Below are positions 25,149 through 33,566 of a stretch of DNA of 41,563 nucleotides, one piece after another. The stretch comes from Clostridium sp. CAG:678 (GTDB lineage Bacteria > Bacillota > Clostridia > Oscillospirales > Acutalibacteraceae), in contig HF991806.1 of NCBI GenBank assembly GCA_000431535.1, positions 71,701 to 113,263 of the forward strand, written 5' to 3'. A model generated the notes under the pieces. It saw nothing but the letters and a program-made list of their open reading frames with translations, had not been told where the DNA came from and did not search any database. How positions within the stretch are numbered: the first letter of the stretch is position 1; each line of letters starts with the position of its first letter. The translations under genes and the position numbers were made by a program.

Positions 25149-26396
25149 TTAAAGGTAACTCATTGGATTAACTCTGGTGCCGTTTAACCGCACCTCAAAG
25201 TGAACGTGAGGGCCTGTGGCGTTGCCGGATTCACCCGAATAAGCAATGATCTGCCCCTTTGAAACTTTATCTCCAACGCCTACAACAAGCGAGGAATTGT
25301 GCGCATAAAGCGTGGAAAGGCCGTTGCCGTGATCGATCAGGATATACTGACCGTAACTGTAAGTCAGTTTTTTGGCAATAACTACAACGCCGGAATCGGA
25401 AGCATGAACGGCAGTGCCCGTTGGGCAGGGCCAGTCTACGCCGCCGTGATAAGAGCCGTTGCTGTAATTCGGATAACCTGCAGAGATCTGCCTGTAGCTG
25501 GTTGGGTAAGCAAGCTGACCGGTGCCGGGGTTATAATTGCCGCTGCCCGGCTTATTGCTGCCGGAGCCGCTGAGGGCGTTATTGATCTCCGCCTCAATCT
25601 GCCTTTTCTGCTCTTGATTCGTATCTATTGTTTCCTTAACTTCAGACCGTTTATCATCAAGTGACGCAAGCGCGGCATTACACTCTTCCACCTCTGCGTT
25701 AAGTTCTGCCTTGGAAGAATTGTATTCATCAATGGATTTCTGAAGTTCCTGCTTGCGGGAATTGAGGCTGTCCTTATCCTTGCCGAGCTGGATCTTGTTG
25801 TTTGCAAGTTCCTCGCGCTCTTTATTGATTTCCTCCATTTTGGTCATAAGATCATCCAGCGTAGCGCTGTCCTGCTCCGAAACAGATTTTACCATTTCCG
25901 CACGGGTCAGAATGGAACTGATGTCGCCGCTTTCCAGCAGAACTTCCAGCATGGAAACATTGCCGGAGATATACATGGCGCGCAGTCTTTGGCAGTATTC
26001 TTCGTAAACGCCGTCAAATTCCTGCTCTTTTTTCTCTATCTCCTTTTCGGCTTTGTTGATCTCTGCCTGCGTTTCATCTATTCTTTTCTGAACCGCATCA
26101 ATCTCACTTTGCAGATCATCGCGGTTGCTTTCCAGCGCATCCAGCTTGTCCTGAAGCAGATCTATTTTTTTCATGAGGGCGTCAGAATACGCTTTTTTAT
26201 CCGCAACCTGATCATCAAGGGAATCCAGCTCTTTCTGCGCCTCTTTGATATTTTGATTGATCTTGTCCAGTTTGCTCTGCGAACTGGTTTTTGCCTGTGC
26301 GGTAAATGCTGATGAAAAAACGAGCATCAAACTGAGCACAAGACAAAAGATTCGTAAAATTCCTCTGTTTTTCATTTTAGATTGCACTGATTTCAC
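25149..26396 (-). CDS. Secreted coiled-coil M23 peptidoglycan hydrolase (PcsB/CwlO-like), first copy after ftsX
   Basis: The 415-residue protein is the first of three paralogues. A signal peptide ends 'FTAQA', coiled coils span about 40-135 and 180-270, and the FtsX-contact-like block sits at 132-180 ('RLRAMYISGN', 'DISSILTR'). The M23 domain has 'YHGGVDW' and 'GPHVHFEV' ligands. A Gly/Ser/Asn linker precedes the enzyme. It overlaps ftsX if GTG 26396 is used; ATG 26375, one base after the ftsX stop, is an equally plausible start and gives a cleaner signal peptide. Direct linkage to ftsEX suggests ATP-gated activation through FtsX. Confidence 0.92.
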   Translation of the reverse strand: MKSVQSKMKNRGILRIFCLVLSLMLVFSSAFTAQAKTSSQSKLDKINQNIKEAQKELDSLDDQVADKKAYSDALMKKIDLLQDKLDALESNRDDLQSEIDAVQKRIDETQAEINKAEKEIEKKEQEFDGVYEEYCQRLRAMYISGNVSMLEVLLESGDISSILTRAEMVKSVSEQDSATLDDLMTKMEEINKEREELANNKIQLGKDKDSLNSRKQELQKSIDEYNSSKAELNAEVEECNAALASLDDKRSEVKETIDTNQEQKRQIEAEINNALSGSGSNKPGSGNYNPGTGQLAYPTSYRQISAGYPNYSNGSYHGGVDWPCPTGTAVHASDSGVVVIAKKLTYSYGQYILIDHGNGLSTLYAHNSSLVVGVGDKVSKGQIIAYSGESGNATGPHVHFEVRLNGTRVNPMSYL

Positions 26397-27297
26397 TGCC
26401 TTCCCTGTTAAGATATCTGCCCATGGAGATCAACGCGCCGCCGACACCGGTTACAATGCCGATTGCAATGAAAATTCCAAGCATCGGAAGGGCGTAATCC
26501 GCAAAATTCAGCGCGTCCAGCTGCAGCGAGGACAAAAGATCGCTGAACTGATGAATGGCAAATTCATAAAACGCCCACACAAGGCCAAGCGAAATCACGC
26601 CGGAAATGATACCCAGAATCATGCCTTCCACCACAAAGGGCAGCCGGACGAAACTGTTTGTTGCGCCAACGGATTTCATAATACTGATCTCCAGCCTTCT
26701 GGAATAAACGGTAAGTTTGATCGTATTGGAAATAATAAACACACTGATTGCCAGCAGGACGGCTACGATCACGATGGAAATGACCTCAACGCCGTGGCGT
26801 ATGGTAACCAGTTTTTCGGCAAGGTCTTTATTTTCCCGAATGGTATCGATATGATCCAACTGCTCAATCTGAGAAACAGTCTGGTCAAAATAAGTCAGGT
26901 CATCCACCGTAACTTTAAACGCATCCGGCAGCGGAATATCCGAACTGATTTCCGTAAAGAACTGCGCCTGTGCCTCTTCCATGGTGGAGAGCTGATCTGC
27001 CCACGCGTCCTCCTTGGGAACAAACTCTACTTCTTTCACGTTGTCAAGCCCTTTAAGCTGTGTATCCATTGCGGCGATATCCGCATCAGAAGTATCATCC
27101 TGAATATAGACCATGACCACGTTTTCCTCTTCAATCCTGCCGAGCAGGGATTCGATGTTGAGGAAGATCATGGAAGCGCAGCCGATCAGAACAAGACAGC
27201 TCATCAAAACACAGATGGAGGCTATACTCATCATTCTGTTTGACCACGTATTTCTGAAACCCTCTTTGAAGAGGTATCTGAAACTGGAACCCGTCAT
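26377..27297 (-). CDS. ftsX: Cell division membrane protein FtsX
   Basis: FtsX is the membrane partner of FtsE; together they drive extracellular wall hydrolases at the septum instead of transporting a substrate. The 306 residues have a first membrane helix (about 22-44), an extracellular domain (about 45-170) with 'FVPKEDAWADQL', and three C-terminal helices (about 170-192, 220-245, 265-290) in the FtsX/MacB order. 'NTIKLTVYSRRLEISIMKSVGAT' is the coupling region read by FtsE. It overlaps ftsE by one base (TGATG) and leads into three M23 genes. Confidence 0.95.
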   Translation of the reverse strand: MTGSSFRYLFKEGFRNTWSNRMMSIASICVLMSCLVLIGCASMIFLNIESLLGRIEEENVVMVYIQDDTSDADIAAMDTQLKGLDNVKEVEFVPKEDAWADQLSTMEEAQAQFFTEISSDIPLPDAFKVTVDDLTYFDQTVSQIEQLDHIDTIRENKDLAEKLVTIRHGVEVISIVIVAVLLAISVFIISNTIKLTVYSRRLEISIMKSVGATNSFVRLPFVVEGMILGIISGVISLGLVWAFYEFAIHQFSDLLSSLQLDALNFADYALPMLGIFIAIGIVTGVGGALISMGRYLNREGSEISAI

Positions 27298-28130
27298 CAG
27301 TCCTCACCTCCGTCTTTTGCGTCTTCTTTTTCTGCGGGTGAAGAACCGTCGTCAATAGATTCAAAAATATCCTCTATCTCGCTGCCGAGTTTAACATCCT
27401 CGTTAAAGAAATACATATCCGTTGCTTTTTCCGGCTGCGCCGATTCAAACTGCGCATGCGTGGGATCCGGCGTATCGGAAACCACCTCTCCGTTTTTGAT
27501 CACGATAACACGGCGGGGGAACGCCTTAACCAGCGTATGCTCGTGCGTTACCATAATAACGGTGGTGCCGTTGTTGTTGATCTTGGTAAGCATCTCCACG
27601 ATCTCGTGGCTCATTTCGGGGTCTACGTTACCGGTAGGCTCGTCCGCAATGATCAGTTTGGGGTTGTTTACAAGCGCCCTTGCCAGAGAGACCCTCTGCT
27701 GCTCGCCGCCGGAAAGCTCATTCGGCATGGAACGGGCTTTGTGGGAAAGACCCACAAGCTGCAAAATATAAGGGACGCGTTTTCTGATCTCTTTTTCCTT
27801 TGCGCCAATCACGCGCATGGCAAAAGCAACATTATCGTAAACGCTCATTTTGGGAATGAGCCTGAAATCCTGAAAAACGATGCCCATTGTTCTTCTGTAA
27901 TAGGGCACCTGCTTTTTCTTTAACGTGTCCGATCGGTAATCGCCTACGATAACCACGCCTTCCGTGGGCTTTTCCTCGTGCATGATCAGTTTGAGGAACG
28001 TACTTTTGCCGGCGCCGGACGCGCCGACAACAAAAACGAATTCGCCGTCTTCGATCTTTATATTCACATTATTGAGCGCCTTGGTGCCGTTGCTGCCGTA
28101 CACCTTGGTAACATCACGAAATTCAATCAC
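27297..28130 (-). CDS. ftsE: Cell division ATPase FtsE with acidic C-terminal extension
   Basis: The ATPase has Walker A GASGAGKS (36-43), Q-loop 'VFQDFRLIP', signature LSGGEQQR (139-146) and Walker B 'IIADEPTGN' (160-168). E. coli FtsE is 222 residues; this one is 277, with a tail from about 222 rich in Asp and Glu ('DVKLGSEIEDIFESIDDG') that is probably disordered or a docking peptide. Translation begins at GTG with AAGAGGG nine bases ahead. It is the first gene of the block and has a promoter in the 212-base gap before the regulator gene. Confidence 0.96.
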   Translation of the reverse strand: MIEFRDVTKVYGSNGTKALNNVNIKIEDGEFVFVVGASGAGKSTFLKLIMHEEKPTEGVVIVGDYRSDTLKKKQVPYYRRTMGIVFQDFRLIPKMSVYDNVAFAMRVIGAKEKEIRKRVPYILQLVGLSHKARSMPNELSGGEQQRVSLARALVNNPKLIIADEPTGNVDPEMSHEIVEMLTKINNNGTTVIMVTHEHTLVKAFPRRVIVIKNGEVVSDTPDPTHAQFESAQPEKATDMYFFNEDVKLGSEIEDIFESIDDGSSPAEKEDAKDGGED

Positions 28131-28189
28131 TTTATTTTTCCCTCTTTGATTTTATGCTGAATTTGATTTTTAAACTATACCACCTATAT

Positions 28190-28218
28190 ATAATAAAGCA
28201 ATTCACAGGATAAATCAA
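28190..28218 (-). promoter_or_regulatory. Probable promoter of the ftsEX-M23 operon
   Basis: TTGATT (28218-28213), a 17-base spacer and TATTAT (28195-28190) on the minus strand, about 60 bases before the ftsE start. A second possible pair (TTGCTT, 16 bases, TATAGT) overlaps it downstream. Confidence 0.5.
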
Positions 28219-28304
28219 GTTAAAAATGTTTTTATTTTGTAAATTATGTAATGAATTTGTAACAGACAGGGGCTATACAGCCGTTTGAACCGAAGATATA
28301 AAAA

Positions 28305-28331
28305 TTCGGCAACACGAAAAGCATTGCCGAA
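28305..28331 (-). terminator. Intrinsic terminator after the PucR-type regulator gene
   Basis: TTCGGCAA (28305-28312) and TTGCCGAA (28324-28331) form an 8-bp stem, and the minus strand continues into five Ts. It separates the regulator from ftsE. Confidence 0.78.
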
Positions 28332-28342
28332 ATCGTTTTGAA

Positions 28343-29428
28343 TTAATACTTGATCGGGCTGGATTCCAGATATTTATTGACCATCAGGGCCACTTTAAAT
28401 ACGATGGCATCATCAAATTCCCTTAAATCAAGACCGGTGATTTTTTTGATTTTTTCCAGCCTGTAAACAAGCGTGTTTCTGTGCACAAACAGTTTTCGGC
28501 TGGTTTCCGAAACATTAAGGTTGTTTTCAAAAAACTTTTGAATGGTAAACAGCGTTTCCTGATCCAGCGAATCGATAGAGCCGGATTTGAACACCTCTTT
28601 CAGATACATTTCGCAAAGCGTTGTGGGCAGCTGATAAATCAGGCGGGCAATACCCAGATTCTCATAACTTGCGATCGGCTGCTCCGTATCAAACACCTTG
28701 CCGACCTCAAGGGAGACCTGTGCTTCTTTAAAAGAACGAGCAAGGTCCTTAACGCCCGTTACGCACGTGCCGATCCCTACAACGGCTGTGCAGTAAAACT
28801 CCGTTGAAAGCGTATCGCAGATGGAGCGCGCCAGTTTTTCCAGATCTTTCATCTCCACATTAGGGCGCACTTCCTTAACAAGCGCAATATCTGTTTCATT
28901 TACGTTAATCACAAAATCCTTGGCTTTATCCGGAAAGAAATTCTGGATCACGTCAAAAACGGAAACATCCGTTTTCTGCGGCACGCGGATGATAAAGACC
29001 ACTCTGGTAGCGTCGTTATTAAAATGCAGTTCGCGGCTTTTAATATAAATATCTCCCGGAAGAATATTATCCAAAATCACATTTTTAACAAAATTAGACC
29101 GGTCAAACTTTTCATCATTCGTCTGCTTGATCTGGTTAAACGCTATGGCAATAATATCCGCATAATGCTTACTTAGATCATCTGTTCCGTCAATAAAAAC
29201 AGCATATTCCGGGTGAACGGAATTGCCGAAGGCCTTATATGTGCACCCGTCCACACAGGTTTGAAGCCCGGCAAACACGCCGGCGGAAACAACGCCTTTT
29301 CTGATTTCGCCTATCTGGCCAAGCTCCGAGCAGGCGATAACGGTGCCGCCCTCGTCCACAACGCCGAGATCGCGGTCCATCGTATCCCGCATCTGATTCA
29401 CAAGGCTCTGAAACAATCTGTTCGGCAA
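28343..29428 (-). CDS. PucR/CdaR-type transcriptional regulator
   Basis: The 361-residue protein ends with 'NLNVSETSRKLFVHRNTLVYRLEKIKKITGLDLREFDDAIVF', the C-terminal helix-turn-helix typical of PucR and the sugar-diacid regulator CdaR. The N-terminal half (1-130) resembles the diacid-recognition/sensor part of CdaR ('MDRDLGVVDEGGTVIACS'), and the middle has a GGDEF-like fold region without cyclase motifs. Ligand and targets are unknown. CdaR homologues activate glycerate/galactarate use, but no such genes are in view. It has its own promoter with repeated 8-mers at the -35 box, suggesting autoregulation, and a terminator; ftsEX lies immediately downstream. Confidence 0.85.
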   Translation of the reverse strand: MPNRLFQSLVNQMRDTMDRDLGVVDEGGTVIACSELGQIGEIRKGVVSAGVFAGLQTCVDGCTYKAFGNSVHPEYAVFIDGTDDLSKHYADIIAIAFNQIKQTNDEKFDRSNFVKNVILDNILPGDIYIKSRELHFNNDATRVVFIIRVPQKTDVSVFDVIQNFFPDKAKDFVINVNETDIALVKEVRPNVEMKDLEKLARSICDTLSTEFYCTAVVGIGTCVTGVKDLARSFKEAQVSLEVGKVFDTEQPIASYENLGIARLIYQLPTTLCEMYLKEVFKSGSIDSLDQETLFTIQKFFENNLNVSETSRKLFVHRNTLVYRLEKIKKITGLDLREFDDAIVFKVALMVNKYLESSPIKY

Positions 29429-29491
29429 AATAACTCCTCCTTAATAAACCGCTGAAATTTTGCACAAAAGCAATCGCTTTATCTTGTTCAT

Positions 29492-29520
29492 ATTATACAA
29501 GGGCGTTCAACATTTTGCAA
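29492..29520 (-). promoter_or_regulatory. Promoter of the PucR-type regulator gene with tandem repeats
   Basis: TTGCAA (29520-29515), a 17-base spacer and TATAAT (29497-29492) on the minus strand. The 8-mer CATTTTGC occurs at 29511-29518 and 29522-29529, one helical turn apart, covering the -35 box. Confidence 0.7.
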
Positions 29521-29617
29521 GCATTTTGCCAAAATTTTTATATTTTTTTGTTTAACTTGCATAAACCGTTTTGTTTGTTCAATCTATACCACAATATATA
29601 GTATTTTTCAGCGGTTA

Positions 29618-30343
29618 TCACACATATTTCGTGCTTTTTTTTACAAGAGAAAGCTCCTCTTTGCCTATATATCTTGCCTGGCCGGGCGCCAGATTTTCAT
29701 CCAGTTCCAAAGCGCCCATGGCGATGCGTTTCAGTTCAAGAACCGTAATGCCGTGCTTTTTAAACATCCGTTTGATCTGGTGGTACATGCCCTGTTTCAA
29801 AACGATCTTTGCGCAGGCAGGATGCCCGCCGACGCTTTCCAGCGCGGCAGGCATACAGGTTTTGCCGCCAAGTTCCATACCGTTTTCAAAATCACGCCGG
29901 ACCGCCGCGTCAAAAGGTTTGTCCAGCACGGCAATATATGTTTTTTCAATATGATTTTTGGGGCTTAAAATATCATGGGCAAAGCCGCCGTCATCCGTGA
30001 TCAACACAAAACCGGTGGTATCCTTGTCCAGCCTGCCCGCAGGGAAAAGATCTTTTCGTTTCATTTCAGGCGGCAGCAGATCCACAACGGTTTTTTCACC
30101 GGTTCGGCGCCCGTCTGAAGAAGAGATCACACCCTTGGGCTTATTCATCATAATATACACGTATTTGTTATAGGAAATTTCCCTGCCGTTTACAAAAACG
30201 CCATCCGCATCCGGGTCGATTTTCCTATCTGCCGAACAGGCGGGAGAAGCATTCACCGAAACGCCGCCTGACCGGATCAGCAATCTTGCGCCGCTGCGTG
30301 TAATATTGAGTTCGCGCGCCAGAAATTTATCCAATCTTTCCAT
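29618..30343 (-). CDS. RsuA/RluB-family pseudouridine synthase
   Basis: The 241-residue enzyme isomerises a uridine in rRNA to pseudouridine. It has an N-terminal S4 RNA-binding domain ('RLDKFLARELNITRSGARLLIRSG') and the catalytic motif GRLDKDT (103-109) with Asp106. 'NKPKGV' and 'YHQIKRMF' are the other family motifs. Which rRNA position is modified (16S U516 or a 23S site) is not resolved. I use ATG 30343 because the longer frame begins inside the upstream DUF4830 gene and the S4 domain starts right here; the ribosome site is weak (GGAAAG). Confidence 0.93.
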   Translation of the reverse strand: MERLDKFLARELNITRSGARLLIRSGGVSVNASPACSADRKIDPDADGVFVNGREISYNKYVYIMMNKPKGVISSSDGRRTGEKTVVDLLPPEMKRKDLFPAGRLDKDTTGFVLITDDGGFAHDILSPKNHIEKTYIAVLDKPFDAAVRRDFENGMELGGKTCMPAALESVGGHPACAKIVLKQGMYHQIKRMFKKHGITVLELKRIAMGALELDENLAPGQARYIGKEELSLVKKSTKYV

Positions 30344-30365
30344 ATTTCTGCTTTCCGTTACTGTT

Positions 30366-30839
30366 TTATGATTCCTTTTGCAGATCTTCAATAAAACCGT
30401 CTGAAGCGGAAGTGGAGCACACATCTCCGCCGATCAGCACGCCGCCGCAGACGAGCAGATTGGCGTATACGCAGTCTCTGTTCTCATACCCGGCGTAATT
30501 TGTGATGTTATATGTATAAACGGTTGCGGTCTGCCCTTTGTAATTTTCCAGATCAAAGCCCTGCGCTTTCTGGATCTCATTATACTGCGTGTATGTATCG
30601 TTAAACGTCTGCGGGATCTGCACTTCTTTTTCCTCGCACGGCGTTTTGAATTCCCAGCCGAGCGATGTTAAATAGTCTTCCCTTTGCGCATCTGTTTCCA
30701 GCGTAACCTCGCTTGCCGCCGGCCGGCTCAGCGCCGCATGATTGGAAAAGAAAGTTATGGAAATAACGATAATGCCCGCCAGGATCAGGATCAGACCGAA
30801 AATGGTTTTCGGTTTCAGTCTGAGCGTAAACATTTTCAT
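30366..30839 (-). CDS. DUF4830 domain-containing membrane-anchored protein
   Basis: The 157-residue protein has a membrane helix near residues 11-31 and an outside domain. The pattern 'REDYLTSLGWEF', 'VQIPQTFNDTYTQYNEIQKAQGFDL', 'YKGQTATVYTYNITNY' is what I know as DUF4830, a clostridial domain of unknown function often near sporulation or translation genes. No catalytic residues can be inferred. The start ATG lies inside a 14-bp perfect hairpin whose loop contains the GAGG ribosome site, so translation may depend on RNA structure. It lies between hflX and the pseudouridine synthase. Confidence 0.8.
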   Translation of the reverse strand: MKMFTLRLKPKTIFGLILILAGIIVISITFFSNHAALSRPAASEVTLETDAQREDYLTSLGWEFKTPCEEKEVQIPQTFNDTYTQYNEIQKAQGFDLENYKGQTATVYTYNITNYAGYENRDCVYANLLVCGGVLIGGDVCSTSASDGFIEDLQKES

Positions 30840-30868
30840 AAAATCACCTCATAATGATTTTATGAAAA
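30833..30868 (-). promoter_or_regulatory. 14-bp perfect inverted repeat over the DUF4830 start codon
   Basis: Arms 30855-30868 and 30833-30846 are exact complements around an 8-base loop (30847-30854). In the minus-strand RNA the second arm contains the start codon (30839-30837), and GAGG of the ribosome site is at the loop edge. No T run follows, so it is not a terminator. A translation-control hairpin or a DNA operator are the two readings. Confidence 0.6.
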
Positions 30869-30893
30869 CAGGGCTGAAAATATTATCAATGTT

Positions 30894-32147
30894 TTACAAA
30901 ATATATTCCTTGATTTTATTAAGATATGCGGCGTCCGCAAAAGCCTCGATTTTTATGCCGCCGTCCGTATACGCCTGCGAAAGCACTTCGCCGTTTTGCC
31001 TGATCTCATGCAGGATCTCTCCGCGTGAAAACGGCACAAGCAGTGTAACTTTCTTTCTGGAAACCGGCAGCGCCTTGGCAATGGCATCCAAAAGCGCTTC
31101 TATACCGTACCCCGTTATTGCGCTGACCCTTACATTGGCGCCGATCACAGGGTGATCCAGCACCTCCGGCGCTAAATCGCATTTATTGAGCACGTTAATA
31201 ATCGGTTTGCCGTCGCACCCCAAAGAGGAGAGCAGATCATTTGTTACCCGAATATGCTCCGCGCATTCGGGATTCGAAATATCGCACACATTGAGTATAA
31301 CGTCTGCCCAAAGCGCCTCTTCCAGCGTGGAGCGGAAAGCATCTACAAGCTGGTGGGGCAAACGGCGCACCAAACCAACCGTATCCACAAGCATGATCTG
31401 CCTGCCGTCCGGCAGGATCAGTTTTCTTGCCGTTGGATCCAGCGTTGCAAAAAGTTTATCCTCCGCCAGCACACCGGCATGGGTGAGGCGGTTCATCAGC
31501 GTGGATTTGCCGGCATTTGTGTAGCCGACGATCACGGCGGAAAGCACGGCGTTCTTCTGCCTGCGGGTATGCGTAGCCAGTCGCCGCTTTCTGATTTTTT
31601 CCAGGCTGTCGTTCAGATGCTCTATCCTGCGGCGGATATGGCGCCTGTCCGTTTCCAGTTTTGTTTCACCGGGGCCTCTTGTGCCGATGCCGCCGCCGAG
31701 CCTGGAAAGGCTTTTTCCCTGCCCGGAAAGGCGCGGCAAAAGATATTTCAGCTGGGCGAGTTCCACCTGGATCTTACCCTCCGCGCTTCTTGCGCGCGCG
31801 GCAAAGATATCCAGAATCAGCGCCGTGCGGTCTATAGTGCGCACGCCGCAGGCATCTTCTATATTTCTGACCTGAACGGGAGAAAGTTCCCCGTCCGCAA
31901 TCAGCAGATCCACTTCATGGCTGCCGCAGAATGCAACAAGCTGCGCCAGCCTGCCCGAACCGATATAGGTGGACGGAGAGGGCGCCTCACGCCGCTGAAC
32001 GACCACGGCGAGCACCTCAGCGCCCGCCGTTTTCGCCAGTTCTTCCAATTCGTTTACAGACGCATCCGCGTCAAAATCACCTGTATCAACAGAGAGCAGC
32101 ACCGCTTTTTCCGGCGCGGCATCCCGCCGTGTTTCTATAAAATCCAA
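30894..32147 (-). CDS. hflX: Ribosome-associated GTPase HflX
   Basis: HflX splits stalled or inactive 70S ribosomes after heat stress. The 417 residues contain the N-terminal HflX domain ('TYIGSGRLAQL', 'ADGELSPVQ', 'DRTALILDIFA'), the 'GQGKSLSRLGGGIGTRGPGETKLE' region and a G domain with GYTNAGKS (208-215), 'DTVGLV' and 'NKCD'. The start appears to be TTG with AAGGA eight bases ahead; no ATG fits near the conserved N-terminus. It follows the PBP gene by 18 bases, so it may be transcribed with the wall-synthesis genes. Confidence 0.95.
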   Translation of the reverse strand: MDFIETRRDAAPEKAVLLSVDTGDFDADASVNELEELAKTAGAEVLAVVVQRREAPSPSTYIGSGRLAQLVAFCGSHEVDLLIADGELSPVQVRNIEDACGVRTIDRTALILDIFAARARSAEGKIQVELAQLKYLLPRLSGQGKSLSRLGGGIGTRGPGETKLETDRRHIRRRIEHLNDSLEKIRKRRLATHTRRQKNAVLSAVIVGYTNAGKSTLMNRLTHAGVLAEDKLFATLDPTARKLILPDGRQIMLVDTVGLVRRLPHQLVDAFRSTLEEALWADVILNVCDISNPECAEHIRVTNDLLSSLGCDGKPIINVLNKCDLAPEVLDHPVIGANVRVSAITGYGIEALLDAIAKALPVSRKKVTLLVPFSRGEILHEIRQNGEVLSQAYTDGGIKIEAFADAAYLNKIKEYIL

Positions 32148-32165
32148 AAAATCAGTTCCTTAACT

Positions 32166-33566
32166 TTAGCTTTCGCTGTCCACAATCGCGTTGAGCACTT
32201 TTCTTGCCATGGGGCCTGCCGTCTGCGAGCCGGAATTGCCGTGCTCGGCAACCACAACAAAGGCGTACGGATGCTCTTCATCATCCATAAAACCTACAAA
32301 CCAGGCGGTATTGTGGGCATCCACATCATCGATCTGCGCCGTGCCGGATTTTGCGCAAAGATTCAGACCTTTATACCGGCTCTCGCCGTACTGCGCTTTT
32401 ACATTGTTGCGCATCAGCGATTTCATCTGCGCGGCAATATCCGAACTGAGCACCTGCGTTTCGCTGCTTGTATAACCAACATCCACCGCTTTGCCCGACG
32501 CATTTTCAAATCTGTCTATAATATTAAAGGAAACGGCTTTGCCGTCGTTCGCGATAGCGCACATCAGGCGCAGCATTGCGGCAGGCGTAACCAAGGTATC
32601 GCCCTGACCGATCCCCGTCCAGCCGGTATAGGCGTCCGCGTCTCCCGCCTCCAGGAAAAACCGGCTTTCGGCAGACTGAATGACGCCGCTGACGGAAACC
32701 GACTGTGTCAGGCCAAGGGAATCCACGGTTTGTGCCAGTTTTTCCGGACCGAGTTCAATAGCGATCTTGCCGAATGTGATATTACAGCTTTTTGCAAACG
32801 CGTTTTCAAAATCCGTTGTGCCGTGGCGCGCGTTGCATATGATATTGTCCTCCTCAATGCCGTCCACATCATAAACGCGGTCACAGCGCCAGGTTCTGTT
32901 ATAGATATCGCTACCGATATTCTGAAGCGCGCTGATCGCCGTTACCACTTTAAAAGTGGAGCCGGGCGTGTAAAGACCGGTCAGGAACCGGTTGATATAA
33001 ACGCCCTCATATTCCTCTGAGGTGTTGATATTGGACGGAACATCGTTTACATCATAGGTGGGTGTGGAAACCATACAGATTATATCGCCCGTTTTATAAT
33101 TGACAACGCCGATTGTGCCTTTGTAATCGCCAAGCGCATCAAGCGCCACCTTGTTGATCTCACTGTCTATGGTTAAGTTCAGGTCGTTGCCGCCTGCGTT
33201 CTTTTTAATATTATATACCCCGTCCACAACATTATAACCAACCAACTGAGACTCAAACTGCGTTTGCACGCCGGTTGAAATAAAGCCTCTTGTGTCCCCC
33301 ACAACGTGCAGGGTGGAAAGGCGGGTTTCCTTATCCTCGCTGTAGACTCTTTTTCCGTCTTTGGATTCAGAGAGCACAACGCCGTTTTTATCGCGGATCT
33401 CGCCCGCCGCGATCAACTGCCCGTCGCTGTAAACATGGCGGTTATACGTTTTCATGACCCAGTCTGAACTTTCCGTTACAAGACTGAACGTAAGAAAGCC
33501 GATACCTGCGATAAACAGGGCGCATAAGATCCAGAGGAAAATTCCCCTTTTTGTTATCATTTTCAT
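32166..33566 (-). CDS. Class B penicillin-binding protein (transpeptidase, PbpA/FtsI-like)
   Basis: The enzyme cross-links peptidoglycan. It has one N-terminal membrane helix (about 8-30) and a transpeptidase domain with SxxK Ser203 in 'PGSTFK', SxN at 260-262 (Ser-Cys-Asn), and KSGTAQ at 406-411. At 466 residues it is shorter than division PBP3/PBP2b proteins and lacks PASTA repeats, resembling the PbpA type that pairs with FtsW/RodA and FHA genes in Actinobacteria and many Clostridia. It overlaps the FtsW/RodA gene by ATGA, so the polymerase and transpeptidase are made together. Confidence 0.94.
   Translation of the reverse strand: MKMITKRGIFLWILCALFIAGIGFLTFSLVTESSDWVMKTYNRHVYSDGQLIAAGEIRDKNGVVLSESKDGKRVYSEDKETRLSTLHVVGDTRGFISTGVQTQFESQLVGYNVVDGVYNIKKNAGGNDLNLTIDSEINKVALDALGDYKGTIGVVNYKTGDIICMVSTPTYDVNDVPSNINTSEEYEGVYINRFLTGLYTPGSTFKVVTAISALQNIGSDIYNRTWRCDRVYDVDGIEEDNIICNARHGTTDFENAFAKSCNITFGKIAIELGPEKLAQTVDSLGLTQSVSVSGVIQSAESRFFLEAGDADAYTGWTGIGQGDTLVTPAAMLRLMCAIANDGKAVSFNIIDRFENASGKAVDVGYTSSETQVLSSDIAAQMKSLMRNNVKAQYGESRYKGLNLCAKSGTAQIDDVDAHNTAWFVGFMDDEEHPYAFVVVAEHGNSGSQTAGPMARKVLNAIVDSES

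Noticed and set aside
22160-26396. Tandem M23 genes as an assembly or recent duplication artefact
   Set aside because: The copies differ widely in length, linker and coiled-coil sequence; only short functional blocks match, so they are old paralogues.
26257-27243. 328-codon plus-strand frame opposite ftsX
   Set aside because: Antisense to a clear ftsX with no recognisable domain.
31254-33020. 588-codon open frame on the plus strand opposite hflX and the PBP gene
   Set aside because: It has a Cys/His/Arg/Phe-rich composition and no domain pattern, and it lies wholly antisense to two well-defined genes; it is a shadow of their codon bias.
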